In this document: positions 18,002 through 26,729 of the stretch, piece by piece
Layout: every line of letters starts with the position of its first letter
Numbering within the stretch: the stretch's first letter is position 1
Origin: Paenibacillus marchantiae
GTDB lineage: Bacteria > Bacillota > Bacilli > Paenibacillales > Paenibacillaceae
Assembly: GCF_028771845.1 (NCBI RefSeq)
Contig: NZ_CP118270.1
Location: 6,820,001-6,884,000, forward strand
DNA length: 64,000 nucleotides
Direction: 5' to 3'
Program-made: the position numbers and the translations under genes
Notes under the pieces: generated by a model
Told to the model about the DNA's origin: nothing
Databases searched by the model: none
Seen by the model: only the letters and a program-made list of their open reading frames with translations

Positions 18002-18718
18002 TCACCTCCACCGCTTCCGTTCCACAATTTGAATGCTTAATAGCAGAAACACACCTGAGAGCGTCACGTAATACAATATATCTGGGCCACTAAGTACACC
18101 TTTCGTGAAGCTGTCAAACCGGTTCGTCAGCGCAAATGGATCCAGCCATTGCTGTAACGTAGATCCGGAATTGCCTGCAAATGAATCAAGCATCCACAAT
18201 ACGAGCAAAATAATAAAACCGGCTACCGCAGACACCATCTGGTGCTGAGATAACGTGGAAGCAAACAGTCCAATCGCCATCATGCTTCCGCCCAGGAAAA
18301 AGAGACCCAGTGCAGACAACCATACGGATGTCAGATCTAATTCACCAAAGAAGGACATAATAAACGGATAAACGAGACTGCACAGGATAAGTACAACAAG
18401 AATGGCGAGTGACGCCAAATATTTACCGAAAATAATCTCGGTCACCCGTGCAGGTGAAGTCAATAACAGTTCGTCCGTTCCCTGCCGGAATTCCTCTGCC
18501 ACCAGTCGCATCGTCAGCAACGGCACCACAAACAGCAGCATGGATAACGTGTCTCCGAGCACCAGGCGATAATCCACAATGCTTGGCTGGTAATACACAA
18601 AGCTGGAATAGAACAGCAAACTTGTCATCAGTACATATACGGCAAAAGCGAAATACGACGTCGGTGACAGGAAGTATGCCTGCAGTTCTTTATTGCAAAC
18701 CGCCATCATTCGTCTCAT
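18002..18718 (-). CDS. ABC-2 type permease (GldF-like)
   Basis: This 238-residue integral membrane protein has six predicted segments. It starts with MRRMMAVCNKELQAYFLSPTSY and has the loop RQGTDELLLTSPARVTEIIFGKYLA, typical of GldF/NosY-like ABC-2 permeases, which move substrates outwards or support membrane processes. The ATG overlaps the stop of the ATPase gene (ATGA at 18715-18718). The permease, ATPase, GldG and DUF4340 proteins probably form one complex. No substrate can be named. Confidence 0.88.
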   Translation of the reverse strand: MRRMMAVCNKELQAYFLSPTSYFAFAVYVLMTSLLFYSSFVYYQPSIVDYRLVLGDTLSMLLFVVPLLTMRLVAEEFRQGTDELLLTSPARVTEIIFGKYLASLAILVVLILCSLVYPFIMSFFGELDLTSVWLSALGLFFLGGSMMAIGLFASTLSQHQMVSAVAGFIILLVLWMLDSFAGNSGSTLQQWLDPFALTNRFDSFTKGVLSGPDILYYVTLSGVFLLLSIQIVERKRWR

Positions 18719-19845
18719 TTGGAACCCTCCCCTGTGTGAGAATCAGATGAAGCGCTCTCGGACTTAGTCGATTGCTTCAGATCTGAAGTGGTGTCCAAAT
18801 TGGCCTCTTCTTCTGTTGCCTGATTGGCGAGCTGCACTTTATCAGCTTCATTTTCCTGCGTTGCCAGTTTCACTTCGGATTCCGTTTCCGTTGTGGTCAG
18901 CTTCAGGAAAATCTGTTCCAGACTGAGATTTTCTTTCTTCATCTCCAGGATCGGCAAGCCTGCACCAGACAAAAGATAGAACAGTTCTTCTCGATAATCC
19001 TCGGAAGATTCACCGGTAAGCAGCATTTTGACCGTATCAGTAGAACCAGTGGAGGTCTGTCCATCTGCTGCTTGAATGACTTCACTTCGTACCTTCTCCC
19101 ATGGTGTCAGCACATTATGTAATTGCTGCTCTGTTGCCTTCACTTCAATGGACACCTTGAACTGATCCCCCATCGCTGAGCCAAAATGCTGCGGTGAACC
19201 GTCCAATACGAGCTGTCCCTGATTAATAATCAACATGCGATTACACAGCGCGCTCACTTCCGGCAAAATATGTGTACTGAGCAGCACTGTATGATTCTCA
19301 CCCAGTTCACGGATCAGATCTCGTATCTCCATAATCTGATTTGGATCGAGTCCTGAAGTCGGCTCATCCAGCACGAGCAGATCCGGTTTGTGAATAATGG
19401 CTCCAGCCAGACCCAGACGCTGCTTGTACCCTTTGGACAGTCCGCGAACCAATTGCTTTTCGCGACCTTGAAGACCCAGCCTACTCACCATCTCACTGAT
19501 TCGCAATTTCACTTCACGTGTCGGGACATCCCTCAGATTAGCGACGAACTTCAGATACGACTGTACCGTCATATCTGGATAAAGCGGAGGTGTCTCCGGC
19601 AGATAACCGATCTTGGAACGGACGCTCCTGCCCTGATCGTGCACTGATATGCCATCCACTGCAATGGAGCCTGCCGTTGGATGTAAATAGCCCGTGATCA
19701 TTCGCATCGTTGTAGTTTTCCCGGCACCATTCGGTCCCAAAAATCCAACAATCTCACCGCGCTCCATTGTGAAATCCAGTTGATGCACGCCGCGCCGTCC
19801 ATCAAATACTTTGCTTACCTGTTTCACTTCGAGCACATCATTCAT
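18715..19845 (-). CDS. ABC transporter ATP-binding protein (GldA-like)
   Basis: This is the first gene of the Gld-type operon. The ABC domain occupies about 1-220, with Walker A GFLGPNGAGKTTTMRM, signature RGLSKGYKQRLGLAGA, Walker B PDLLVLDEPTSGLDP and H-loop STHILPE. A C-terminal extension of about 80 residues (after residue 300) is acidic and rich in Glu, Thr, Ser and Lys and looks disordered; this is unusual for the family. The ATG at 19845 directly abuts its GGGAAAGG site, so the GTG three codons later (9-nt spacing) may be the real start. A long hairpin lies 17 bp upstream. Confidence 0.9.
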   Translation of the reverse strand: MNDVLEVKQVSKVFDGRRGVHQLDFTMERGEIVGFLGPNGAGKTTTMRMITGYLHPTAGSIAVDGISVHDQGRSVRSKIGYLPETPPLYPDMTVQSYLKFVANLRDVPTREVKLRISEMVSRLGLQGREKQLVRGLSKGYKQRLGLAGAIIHKPDLLVLDEPTSGLDPNQIMEIRDLIRELGENHTVLLSTHILPEVSALCNRMLIINQGQLVLDGSPQHFGSAMGDQFKVSIEVKATEQQLHNVLTPWEKVRSEVIQAADGQTSTGSTDTVKMLLTGESSEDYREELFYLLSGAGLPILEMKKENLSLEQIFLKLTTTETESEVKLATQENEADKVQLANQATEEEANLDTTSDLKQSTKSESASSDSHTGEGSK

Positions 19846-19862
19846 CCTTTCCCGTTAAAATA

Positions 19863-19903
19863 CCCGTGTGCCATCATCGCTTTCTTCTGATGGTCAACAC
19901 GGG
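19863..19903 (-). promoter_or_regulatory. Leader hairpin upstream of the Gld-type operon
   Basis: CCCGTGT..CCATCA pairs with TGATGG..ACACGGG (13 bp with a small internal loop). On the minus strand the stem is followed by TATTTTAA and then the ribosome site of the ATPase gene. It could be an attenuator or a transcript-stabilising hairpin; no anti-terminator partner was found by eye. Confidence 0.4.
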
Positions 19904-20084
19904 AAGTTCCTTGTATCTTACGTGTTGTATCCTAAATGCAGCTTAAAGTCACTTAAAAGAGAGCTTAAAAATATGTGTCTAAAATGTGAACAACACTTCA
20001 TTCACCCACACCCTGCACTCTGGGGCAACGTACCTTAAAGTACAGGAGCATTAGCACCTGCACAAAAGTCAGAGGGTGAACCGT

Positions 20085-21158
20085 GTGAAAGTACTATTCA
20101 CATTTTTTGTTCCAAGCGGCGGTGTGGATACTTTAAATCGATTGCGCACAGCCGTTCTGCAACGCCATGGCATCGAAGCGCATGTATTGTATCTGTACCC
20201 TGGCTCGGGAATGCAGAACAATACCAGCACGCCGGTCTTCACCGCTTCCAGTGATGAGGAAATTCACAGTTTGATTCATCATCATCGATATGATGCCATT
20301 ATTGTTACCTCCGATATTGCCATGCCGGGCAGATTAAGAGCCCTCGGGTATAAAGGACGCATTATCTATGAAGCACAGGGACTTGGGACACGTGAGCAAG
20401 CTATGGAAACCATTCAGATGGGAGTACCTTATCTGCAAGCCCACTGTAATGCTGCGCTCATTCCTCCAACCGATCATTTACTGGAGCTGTTCATCCATAT
20501 GTGCCCATGGCTTCACCGGTTTGTCATTCCCAATATGCTGGATACCAATACCTTTGCCCCAATTTCGGTGGATAGCCCTCCCTATCCAGTAATTGCATGG
20601 GTAGGAAGGCTCGAACACAACAAAAACTGGCGGGAATATTTGATGATATCTAGTGAAATCATTAAAAAAATTCCAAAAGCCAGACTATGGTTGTTCCACG
20701 ATCCGACCTTGGCTAATCCCGAGGACGAGGTCATGTTCCGACACATGCTTGCGGAGTACGGGCTTGAAGATCGGATTGGCATCTTTATCAACGTGCCCCA
20801 TTCCCAGATGCCTACATTCTACTCCATGGTTGCAGCTTCCGGGGGTATCATGCTATCCACATCGCTGCTTGAAGGCTTTGGATACGCCGTTGCTGAAGCC
20901 ATCAGCTGCGGCTGTCCGGTACTCAGTACCGATTCGGATGGCGTAAGGTCCTTTATTACACATAACCGAACGGGTAAATTCTATCCGATTGGCAACGTGA
21001 ATACGGCTGTATCCGAAGCTGCAGACCTTATGCGCAACAAAAAGCTGCGGGAGTATATACGCATTCAGGGCAGACAGCATATGGCCATCTCCTTCTCCCC
21101 TGATCGTTACGCCACTTCATTTCGAGAAATGATGACAGCCTTGAGCATTTTCTTTTAA
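20085..21158 (+). CDS. Glycosyltransferase family 4
   Basis: This 357-residue GT-B fold glycosyltransferase uses a nucleotide sugar to extend a glycan in the cytoplasm. The Rossmann-like N-terminal domain starts with KVLFTFFVPSGGVDTLNR. The C-terminal nucleotide-sugar domain has WVGRLEHNKNWREY and the donor-binding SLLEGFGYAVAEAISCGCPVLS (the EX7E-type motif). The GTG at 20085 has AGAGGG 8 nt upstream, better than the GTG at 20076. It stands alone on the plus strand with its own terminator. With 23519-24757 and the minus-strand glycan genes it probably belongs to a surface-glycan locus. Acceptor and sugar are unknown. Confidence 0.88.
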   Translation: MKVLFTFFVPSGGVDTLNRLRTAVLQRHGIEAHVLYLYPGSGMQNNTSTPVFTASSDEEIHSLIHHHRYDAIIVTSDIAMPGRLRALGYKGRIIYEAQGLGTREQAMETIQMGVPYLQAHCNAALIPPTDHLLELFIHMCPWLHRFVIPNMLDTNTFAPISVDSPPYPVIAWVGRLEHNKNWREYLMISSEIIKKIPKARLWLFHDPTLANPEDEVMFRHMLAEYGLEDRIGIFINVPHSQMPTFYSMVAASGGIMLSTSLLEGFGYAVAEAISCGCPVLSTDSDGVRSFITHNRTGKFYPIGNVNTAVSEAADLMRNKKLREYIRIQGRQHMAISFSPDRYATSFREMMTALSIFF

Positions 21159-21164
21159 ACAAAA

Positions 21165-21206
21165 CAAAAAAGGCAGTTCAGAAGGATGCTCTGAACTGCC
21201 TTAATT
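21165..21206. terminator. Bidirectional terminator
   Basis: AAGGCAGTTCAGA and TCTGAACTGCCTT form a 13-bp perfect stem with a 7-nt loop, flanked by A- and T-rich tracts. It separates the convergent glycosyltransferase and MFS genes. Confidence 0.9.
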
Positions 21207-21233
21207 TATTTTCTTAAGATCGGCTTATAAAAA

Positions 21234-22730
21234 TTAGTGTCCCATCATCATTGCAGGATCAGGTTGATCCCCTGTTTGAAGGGTATCTTCCTCCATCCGT
21301 TTTGGTTTGCGCAGAATCAGACTGAGCAGGCATCCAAACAAGGCAATACACGCGGCCAGGAAGAAGGTGTCGTTAAAACCAGCCACTAATCCATTCACCA
21401 TACCTGTAGCGTCAGTAGCTCCAGCTGTATTGCTTGCAATATGGGAGGTCAGGAATCCAGTCAGGCCAGCAACTGCAAAGGACACAACCACTTGTTGTGC
21501 AGCAGCAGTAAGCGGGGTAACCCGACCTACCAGCTTACGTGGAGCAGCATTCAGTACATGCGTATTGAGTGGCATCATGGAGAAGCCCATACCCAATCCC
21601 ATCATGACAAGGCTAAGAATGATCAGACCAAGGCCCGTTTCCGCCGTAATCGAAGACAGAATGAACAGTGCACCCGAGATGATACCCAGACCCACGAAAG
21701 CAAGTGGTCTTGCACCAATTTTATCAAACAAACGTCCACCAAGTGGCATACCCACACCCGAAGCCAGCGCCTGCGGGAGCAGAATGAGTCCTGTTTCCAA
21801 TGCAGTGTAGCCTTTGATTTGTTGCAGATAAAGTGGGATCAAAATCATCGCCCCAAACAAAGCGACTTGTGATACCCATGCCAGAATAATACCCCGTGTG
21901 AAATCAGATGATTTGAACACCCGAAGTTCCAACAGCGGATTTTTGTGACGAAGTTCCACGATAACGAACAGGATCAGCGCCACGCCTCCGACAATCACAC
22001 CTGTCAGTGTTGTTGCAGACGTCCAGCTTGTTCCGCCTTCACTTACACCGTATGCGAGCATCGAGAATGCGATTGGTGCCAGAATCATACCGAGCAGATC
22101 AAGCGCAGGCGTGCGTCCACGATCCGTATCCGGCAGGAATTTGATACATAGAATAAAAGCGGCAATACCAATCGGCAGATTGATCAGGAAGATCCAGTGC
22201 CAGCTGAATGATTCAATGAACCAGCCCGATAATACCGGACCCAGTGCAGGAGCCAACAGCATCGGAATCCCGAGCATACCCATGATAGAACCTCTTCTTT
22301 CAGGAGGAGCCAGGCGGAATACCATCGCCATACCAATCGGAGCAACCATGCCTCCGCCAAGTCCCTGAATGATACGGTAAATAATTAATTGTTCAGGAGA
22401 TTGCGCGATCGAACATAAGACCGAACCCAGAGTAAACATCGCAATCGTGAACAGAAATACTCTTTTGGCACCGAATCGGTCGGTCAACCATCCCGCCAGC
22501 GGAATGACGGCTGACAAGGCCAACGTGTAACCTGTAACCGTCCATTGAATGGTCTTCAGATCGGTCTCAAAATATTGAACCAGATTCGGAATCGCCACGT
22601 TAACCACCGTGCTGTCCAAGATGACCATAATCATCCCGACGATAATAGCCAGTAGCGGCAGAATAATCGTTTTAATCGAGAATTCCGCCGGGTCCTGGGG
22701 TACTGCTGTTTGTTGTTTCAATCTCTCCAC
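21234..22730 (-). CDS. DHA2 family drug:H+ antiporter (MFS, 14 TM)
   Basis: This 498-residue transporter is of the EmrB/QacA type with about 14 membrane segments. Family signatures include LDSTVVNVAIPNLVQYF in the first helix, GWLTDRFGAKRVF (motif A between helices 2 and 3) and LGPVLSGWFIESFSWHWIFLINLP (motif C region, helix 5). It probably exports toxic amphiphilic compounds using the proton gradient. The start codon is a GTG or a TTG three codons later; neither has a strong ribosome site. A clear sigma-A promoter (22850-22877) and four tandem palindromes just after its -10 show that it is repressed, probably by a TetR- or MarR-type regulator encoded elsewhere. Confidence 0.9.
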   Translation of the reverse strand: MERLKQQTAVPQDPAEFSIKTIILPLLAIIVGMIMVILDSTVVNVAIPNLVQYFETDLKTIQWTVTGYTLALSAVIPLAGWLTDRFGAKRVFLFTIAMFTLGSVLCSIAQSPEQLIIYRIIQGLGGGMVAPIGMAMVFRLAPPERRGSIMGMLGIPMLLAPALGPVLSGWFIESFSWHWIFLINLPIGIAAFILCIKFLPDTDRGRTPALDLLGMILAPIAFSMLAYGVSEGGTSWTSATTLTGVIVGGVALILFVIVELRHKNPLLELRVFKSSDFTRGIILAWVSQVALFGAMILIPLYLQQIKGYTALETGLILLPQALASGVGMPLGGRLFDKIGARPLAFVGLGIISGALFILSSITAETGLGLIILSLVMMGLGMGFSMMPLNTHVLNAAPRKLVGRVTPLTAAAQQVVVSFAVAGLTGFLTSHIASNTAGATDATGMVNGLVAGFNDTFFLAACIALFGCLLSLILRKPKRMEEDTLQTGDQPDPAMMMGH

Positions 22731-22794
22731 TCTCTTTTCCGGCCTGGAGGCATTATCTTTGTATGTGCCTCTCCATCGGCCTTATATTCACGAC

Positions 22795-22842
22795 GTTTCA
22801 AACTTTTGTTTTAAACCGTCGTTTTAAACTCTTGTTTGAGCA
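22795..22842 (-). promoter_or_regulatory. Four tandem 13-bp operator-like repeats
   Basis: The 9-bp palindromes GTTTCAAAC, GTTTTAAAC, GTTTTAAAC and a degenerate GTTTGAGCA begin at 22795, 22808, 22821 and 22834, exactly 13 bp apart. They lie between the -10 of the MFS promoter and the gene, where a bound repressor would block initiation or elongation. Confidence 0.7.
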
Positions 22843-22849
22843 TAGGTTA

Positions 22850-22877
22850 ATTCTAATGAAAATACCTTTGCTGTCAA
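22850..22877 (-). promoter_or_regulatory. Sigma-A promoter of the MFS gene
   Basis: On the minus strand TTGACA (22877-22872) is separated by 16 bp from TAGAAT (22855-22850). The expected start point is about 22843, at the edge of the tandem palindromes. Confidence 0.75.
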
Positions 22878-22983
22878 GCTATTTTTTATTGGATAACGGA
22901 TCACGTATGTATGCCAAAAAATGGACCAGGTCTTCTCCTGCTCCACCCATTTGGTTAATCGATGCTCATTATGGTGATCTTTG

Positions 22984-23409
22984 CTAATCTGCCAATTTGA
23001 TCATCTGATGCTCCGAAAGTATACCCAGGGTCTGGCCTTGGTCACTTCTGCAGTACATGCGAATAACCAGATGACTTGGTATAGAACTGTTGCTAATGAT
23101 GCGTAGTTCGGATGGATCGGATGGGACCGCGAGATTATGAATAATGTGATTTCCCGTATCCGCCCCAATCCGACAAAGATAGCGATACAACTCCCCATGG
23201 GTGTGACTGATTCCTCCGACAAAGATATCCACATCGTCATTCCCCACAAATGACAATTCAATGTCCATATATCTCACCGGAACAACGGTTTGCAGCAAGT
23301 TTTCGTGAATCTCCAGCACATATGCGGCCACTGTATATCCCTCCTGTAGAGCAGAGTTGAACCTTTCTCTAGATATGGTATGCCTGCTCTCGTCCATTGC
23401 TATTTGCAA
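22984..23409 (-). CDS. Hypothetical protein, ~141 aa
   Basis: I do not recognise this protein. The frame is open for 141 codons with a balanced composition. The start is uncertain: a TTG at 23409 abuts GGGTGA and an ATG at 23397 lies about 12 nt from it. The product is soluble, probably beta-rich, with blocks such as MDIELSFVGNDDVDIFVGGISHTHGELYRYL and PSELRIISNSSIPSHLVIRMYC. It is divergent from the glycosyltransferase gene at 23519, with a gap of about 110 bp. No signal peptide or membrane segment is visible. It could be a chance open frame, but the lack of a competing frame favours a real gene. Confidence 0.5.
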   Translation of the reverse strand: MQIAMDESRHTISRERFNSALQEGYTVAAYVLEIHENLLQTVVPVRYMDIELSFVGNDDVDIFVGGISHTHGELYRYLCRIGADTGNHIIHNLAVPSDPSELRIISNSSIPSHLVIRMYCRSDQGQTLGILSEHQMIKLAD

Positions 23410-23463
23410 TCACCCATTTTAATCAATTCCACGGAAATGCCCACCCTTTCGTCTGCTTTTTTT

Positions 23464-23472
23464 CATAGACTA
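23464..23472 (+). promoter_or_regulatory. Possible mother-cell sigma -10 element
   Basis: CATAGACTA is a full match to the CATAnnnTA -10 of sigma-K, 47 bp before the glycosyltransferase ATG. The nearest AC for a -35 is 19 nt upstream, 2 nt more than usual, and a sigma-E reading (CATAnnnT) is also possible. Confidence 0.35.
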
Positions 23473-23518
23473 ACAGGATAGAAGATCGGCCTGTGCAGGC
23501 CGTGACAAGGAGGTACCT

Positions 23519-24757
23519 ATGAGAGTTCTGCTCGTGACCTATTGGGAGCTTACACAGATGGGTGGAATATGGACATATGTGAAACAGCTAGCTGACAGGC
23601 TGATGGCTCTTGGCGTAGAGGTGGATATTATGGGCACCAACGGAGCCAAAAATGAAGTATACATTCGCAATCTCAATCGTTCCTTCTCCAAAGATAAAGT
23701 ATGGCCCATGCTTCAAGCCAAACTTAATCCGACAGATTTGCCTCAATTCACTGCCGATTCTCTCGTGGCTTATTATGAATTGAACAGGTATGCCTTTGAA
23801 ATGGGAGCCGCCTATCTCGGCGTTGATCATTACGATGTCATCCATGCGCAGGACCCGGTAGCAGCGGTCGCGATGAGACGTATATTAAACCGCAATACAC
23901 CCATGGTAACGAGTTATCACGGAGCGCTTGCGCGCGAAGCCTTTTACGATGCTCAAAACTCTAACGCGAAGCTCACGCTTCCCGAATATTTGCAATCCAC
24001 ACGAGGACGTTACTTCCTGTCACTGGAAGAGCGAAGCGCTGAGCAATCCCAGCTTATTCTGGTCTCCAGCCATTGGATTAAGAGCACCCTTACGGATCTC
24101 CATGTTCCCGAGTCCAAATTTCGAATTATTCCTTATGCTGTGGATATTCCAGCCTACCGTGCCCAAGCAGCAGTCAAGTTCCGTCAGAGGAAGCCAGCGG
24201 GCAAAAAAGTGATCGCATTTACGGGCAGACTGGAGCACATTAAAGGGGTTCATATTCTGGTTAAAGCTCTCTCCAGCCTGAAGAAGAATCGCTCGGATTG
24301 GATCTGCTGGATTGCTGGGGAAGGCAATCTGATGGAGGATTTGCGCTCCCTAGCCAATGATCTTGGAGTAGGTGCTGACATCGTTTTCTGGGGTAAACTC
24401 GATAATATCCCTTCATTCTTACGCCATGCCGATATTTATGTGCAGCCCAGCTTGCAGGATACGCAGCCTTTCTCTGTTACAGAGGCTCAGCTCGCCGGAT
24501 TGCCTGTCATTGTAAGCGGTACGGCAGGTATGCCTGAGATGGTGCAGCCTGAACATACCGGTTGGGTCGTGCCACCGCAGGATGTCGAAGCCCTTAGCGC
24601 ACTGTTAAATGCCCTTCTGCAAGATGGTGCCACCCGTGCAAAGGTAGGAGCAGCAGCTAAAGCATGGGCTGAACAACATCGATCACTGGACGAGATGGGA
24701 TTGCACACGCTGCATGTCTACCAGGAAGCCATTCAGTTGGGAGGTCAGAGGATATGA
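23519..24757 (+). CDS. Glycosyltransferase family 4
   Basis: This 412-residue GT-B glycosyltransferase has an N-terminal acceptor domain starting MRVLLVTYWELTQMGGIWTYVKQL (the GG(I/V) turn near residue 15 is usual). Its C-terminal donor domain has FTGRLEHIKGVHILVKAL and the motif SLQDTQPFSVTEAQLAGLPVIVSG, in which the first Glu of the usual EX7E pattern is replaced by Asp or Gln. AAGGAGGT precedes the ATG. It is translationally coupled (ATGA) to a 57-residue gene at 24754. A sporulation-type -10 lies upstream. It probably works with the adjacent minus-strand glycan cluster; donor and acceptor are unknown. Confidence 0.88.
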   Translation: MRVLLVTYWELTQMGGIWTYVKQLADRLMALGVEVDIMGTNGAKNEVYIRNLNRSFSKDKVWPMLQAKLNPTDLPQFTADSLVAYYELNRYAFEMGAAYLGVDHYDVIHAQDPVAAVAMRRILNRNTPMVTSYHGALAREAFYDAQNSNAKLTLPEYLQSTRGRYFLSLEERSAEQSQLILVSSHWIKSTLTDLHVPESKFRIIPYAVDIPAYRAQAAVKFRQRKPAGKKVIAFTGRLEHIKGVHILVKALSSLKKNRSDWICWIAGEGNLMEDLRSLANDLGVGADIVFWGKLDNIPSFLRHADIYVQPSLQDTQPFSVTEAQLAGLPVIVSGTAGMPEMVQPEHTGWVVPPQDVEALSALLNALLQDGATRAKVGAAAKAWAEQHRSLDEMGLHTLHVYQEAIQLGGQRI

Positions 24758-24927
24758 CATTGCTCGTCCCCAGTGATTTGTATAATCGTTGGTTCTCCAC
24801 CCCTGTGTCGACGACACATATTGAGGTAGATTACGCTGTAATGAACGAATTAATGAGGAAGCTGCCCAAAGGGTACGTTTTCCCTGATCCGGCAACCATG
24901 CACATTCTCACATCCGAGAAAAATTAG
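24754..24927 (+). CDS. Small coupled protein, 57 aa
   Basis: The ATG overlaps the stop of the glycosyltransferase gene as ATGA and has GGGAGGT about 9 nt upstream, a textbook translational coupling. The 57-residue product starts MTLLVPSDLYNRWFS, contains VDYAVMNELMRKLPKGYVFP and has no membrane segment or signal. I do not recognise it. The coupling suggests it acts with the upstream glycosyltransferase, perhaps as a small partner subunit. It is followed within 31 bp by a terminator, so the two genes form a complete unit. Confidence 0.6.
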   Translation: MTLLVPSDLYNRWFSTPVSTTHIEVDYAVMNELMRKLPKGYVFPDPATMHILTSEKN

Positions 24928-24957
24928 AGTCAAGTACTTTACAAACAGGAACAAATA

Positions 24958-25012
24958 AGAGGATATTCGTTCGTGCCGCAATCACTTAACGGCAACCGAA
25001 TACCCTCTTTTT
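24958..25012 (+). terminator. Rho-independent terminator
   Basis: AGAGGATATTCG and TGCCG pair with CGGCA and CGAATACCCTCT with small internal offsets, followed by TTTTT on the plus strand, 31 bp after the 57-aa gene. Confidence 0.75.
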
Positions 25013-25064
25013 ATTGCAGTGAGGTTCATATGTCTAGCATTCGTGATTCCAAGACTTCTAGCCT

Positions 25065-25781
25065 CTATTTCCAGTAACCGCCAACCTGCAGCAGATTAAG
25101 TAAAACGGGCCGATGCTTCGCTTGAACAAGTTCCATCTCGGCTTTTAATGCCTCAAAGTGTTTCTTGGTTCCCATCGATTCATGAACCCGATAACACATC
25201 AGTGGCTCATTGTAATAGAACAGCTCATAGAGCGGAAACAGTCTCAACCACATCTCATAGTCATGCGTGTAGCGAAAATTGGTGTCAAATACGCCGAACT
25301 TTCGAAATGCATCCATCTCAAGCATTACAGTGCAACCGTTGATTGGGCAACCTTCGGTCAGTACCTGAAGCATCTCCAGACGACTCCCTACTTCTGGTCT
25401 CACCGTGTCCATCCATACGCTGTTCGCATCAACATAATGATAAGCCCCGTGACAGAACGAAGCCTTAACGTCAAGCATGAACTTCAGTTGTTTCTCTACC
25501 CGGTCCAGCAACATTACATCATCGGAGCTGAGCCAGACAAAGTAATCACCTGTCGCCTGCTTAATTCCCTCGTTTAACGCGGTTGCTGTTCCACCATTCT
25601 TTTTTCGAATATAGCGAATGCGATCCATGAATGGTTGCAGCCGCTCCACATGCTTCGTAGAGCCGTCATCCACCACAATGACCTCAATATGCGGATACGT
25701 CTGGTGAATGGCGCTGTGAACAGCCTGCTCGATGTACGCGCAATTATAAAAAGGAATGACAATTGATACTTTCGGCTCCAT
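25065..25781 (-). CDS. Glycosyltransferase family 2
   Basis: This 238-residue GT-A enzyme opens with VSIVIPFYNCAYIEQAVHSA and carries VIVVDDGST (donor nucleotide), the WLSSDD motif (metal-binding DXD equivalent, about residues 83-88) and a C-terminal MLRLFPLYELFYYNEPLMCYRVH region. It transfers a sugar to a glycan acceptor in the cytoplasm. It is a close paralogue of 26013-26729: same length, same WLSSDD, same GCTVM block. A GGGGAGGA site precedes the ATG, and a near-perfect sigma-K promoter lies about 45 bp upstream, so it can be transcribed separately in the mother cell. Confidence 0.9.
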   Translation of the reverse strand: MEPKVSIVIPFYNCAYIEQAVHSAIHQTYPHIEVIVVDDGSTKHVERLQPFMDRIRYIRKKNGGTATALNEGIKQATGDYFVWLSSDDVMLLDRVEKQLKFMLDVKASFCHGAYHYVDANSVWMDTVRPEVGSRLEMLQVLTEGCPINGCTVMLEMDAFRKFGVFDTNFRYTHDYEMWLRLFPLYELFYYNEPLMCYRVHESMGTKKHFEALKAEMELVQAKHRPVLLNLLQVGGYWK

Positions 25782-25822
25782 TCGGTCCTCCCCTTTCCCC
25801 GCGTGAATAATACCATTCTCCC

Positions 25823-25849
25823 TATTATATGTAGATAGGTCCGTTAGGT
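25823..25849 (-). promoter_or_regulatory. Sigma-K-like promoter before GT2
   Basis: On the minus strand AC (25849-25848), 16 nt and CATATAATA (25831-25823) match the sigma-K pattern AC-N16/17-CATAnnnTA in full. The gene begins 42 bp downstream. Confidence 0.55.
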
Positions 25850-26012
25850 ATCAGGCATCTGTTGCATAGCGACGTATAAATTACGCACATGGAGCATTTT
25901 GCATCAATCCAAGGAGCGGCTTTCCATCATTAAGATATAGATCGAAATGCATATAAATAAAGAGGGCGTTATTCGGCCAGCTCACGGCCTCCATAACCCC
26001 CACCAAAGTTCT

Positions 26013-26729
26013 TTATCCTCCCATGGCAGCAATGCGCTGCAACAAAGGCTCCCGATATCTGGACCATACCATAGAGGCCTCTCGGCCGATGGCATCCGCG
26101 TGACGTACCGTCCCCATTCCCCCGTGCCGACGATATGCCGTAAGCGATTCATTCAGATATGGAAAACGATGGCCGTTCAGCAGAATACGCATCCATAGAT
26201 CCAAATCATGCGTATAAGGCAATAGTTCATCGAACAGACCCACCCCACTAAACAGATCCCTGCGGATCATCACGGTACAGCCGTTCACCGGATTGCCGTT
26301 TACGAAGAGGCGCAGCCAATCCGGTTCGGCCATCGCTTGAGCTCCACCGTTCAGCTTGGTCACTGTAGAGTGCTCATTAATGTAATTAAAGTTGGTATGT
26401 GAGATGAGCGCATTCTCCCGTTGCATAAATTCAACCTGATGACGAATCTTATCTGGATATAAGAGGTCATCTGAACTCAGCCAGGCGATATAGTCCCCGG
26501 AAGCATGACGAATGCCGTGATTCAGAGCCGAAGCTGTACCACCGTTGCTTTTGCCAAGAACATAAATGTAGGGAAGATACGGCTGAAGCAGTTCTTCATT
26601 CTGGGTAGAGCCATCGTTGACGATAATGATCTCCACATCGGTATATGTCTGGTTCAGTGCACTCTGGATCGCTTGAGGTACATAAGGATCATTGTAAAAC
26701 GGAATGACAATGGACACGCTCGGATTCAT
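26013..26729 (-). CDS. Glycosyltransferase family 2
   Basis: This 238-residue GT-A enzyme is paralogous to the gene at 25065. It has VSIVIPFYNDPYVPQAIQSAL at the N-terminus, IIIVNDGST for nucleotide binding, WLSSDD at about 83-88 for metal and donor, and NGCTVMIRRDLF before the acceptor region. The ATG overlaps the stop of the SDR gene upstream (ATGA, 26726-26729), so it is the last gene of the long cluster that begins at 36064. It probably adds one sugar to the same glycan as its paralogue. Confidence 0.9.
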   Translation of the reverse strand: MNPSVSIVIPFYNDPYVPQAIQSALNQTYTDVEIIIVNDGSTQNEELLQPYLPYIYVLGKSNGGTASALNHGIRHASGDYIAWLSSDDLLYPDKIRHQVEFMQRENALISHTNFNYINEHSTVTKLNGGAQAMAEPDWLRLFVNGNPVNGCTVMIRRDLFSGVGLFDELLPYTHDLDLWMRILLNGHRFPYLNESLTAYRRHGGMGTVRHADAIGREASMVWSRYREPLLQRIAAMGG

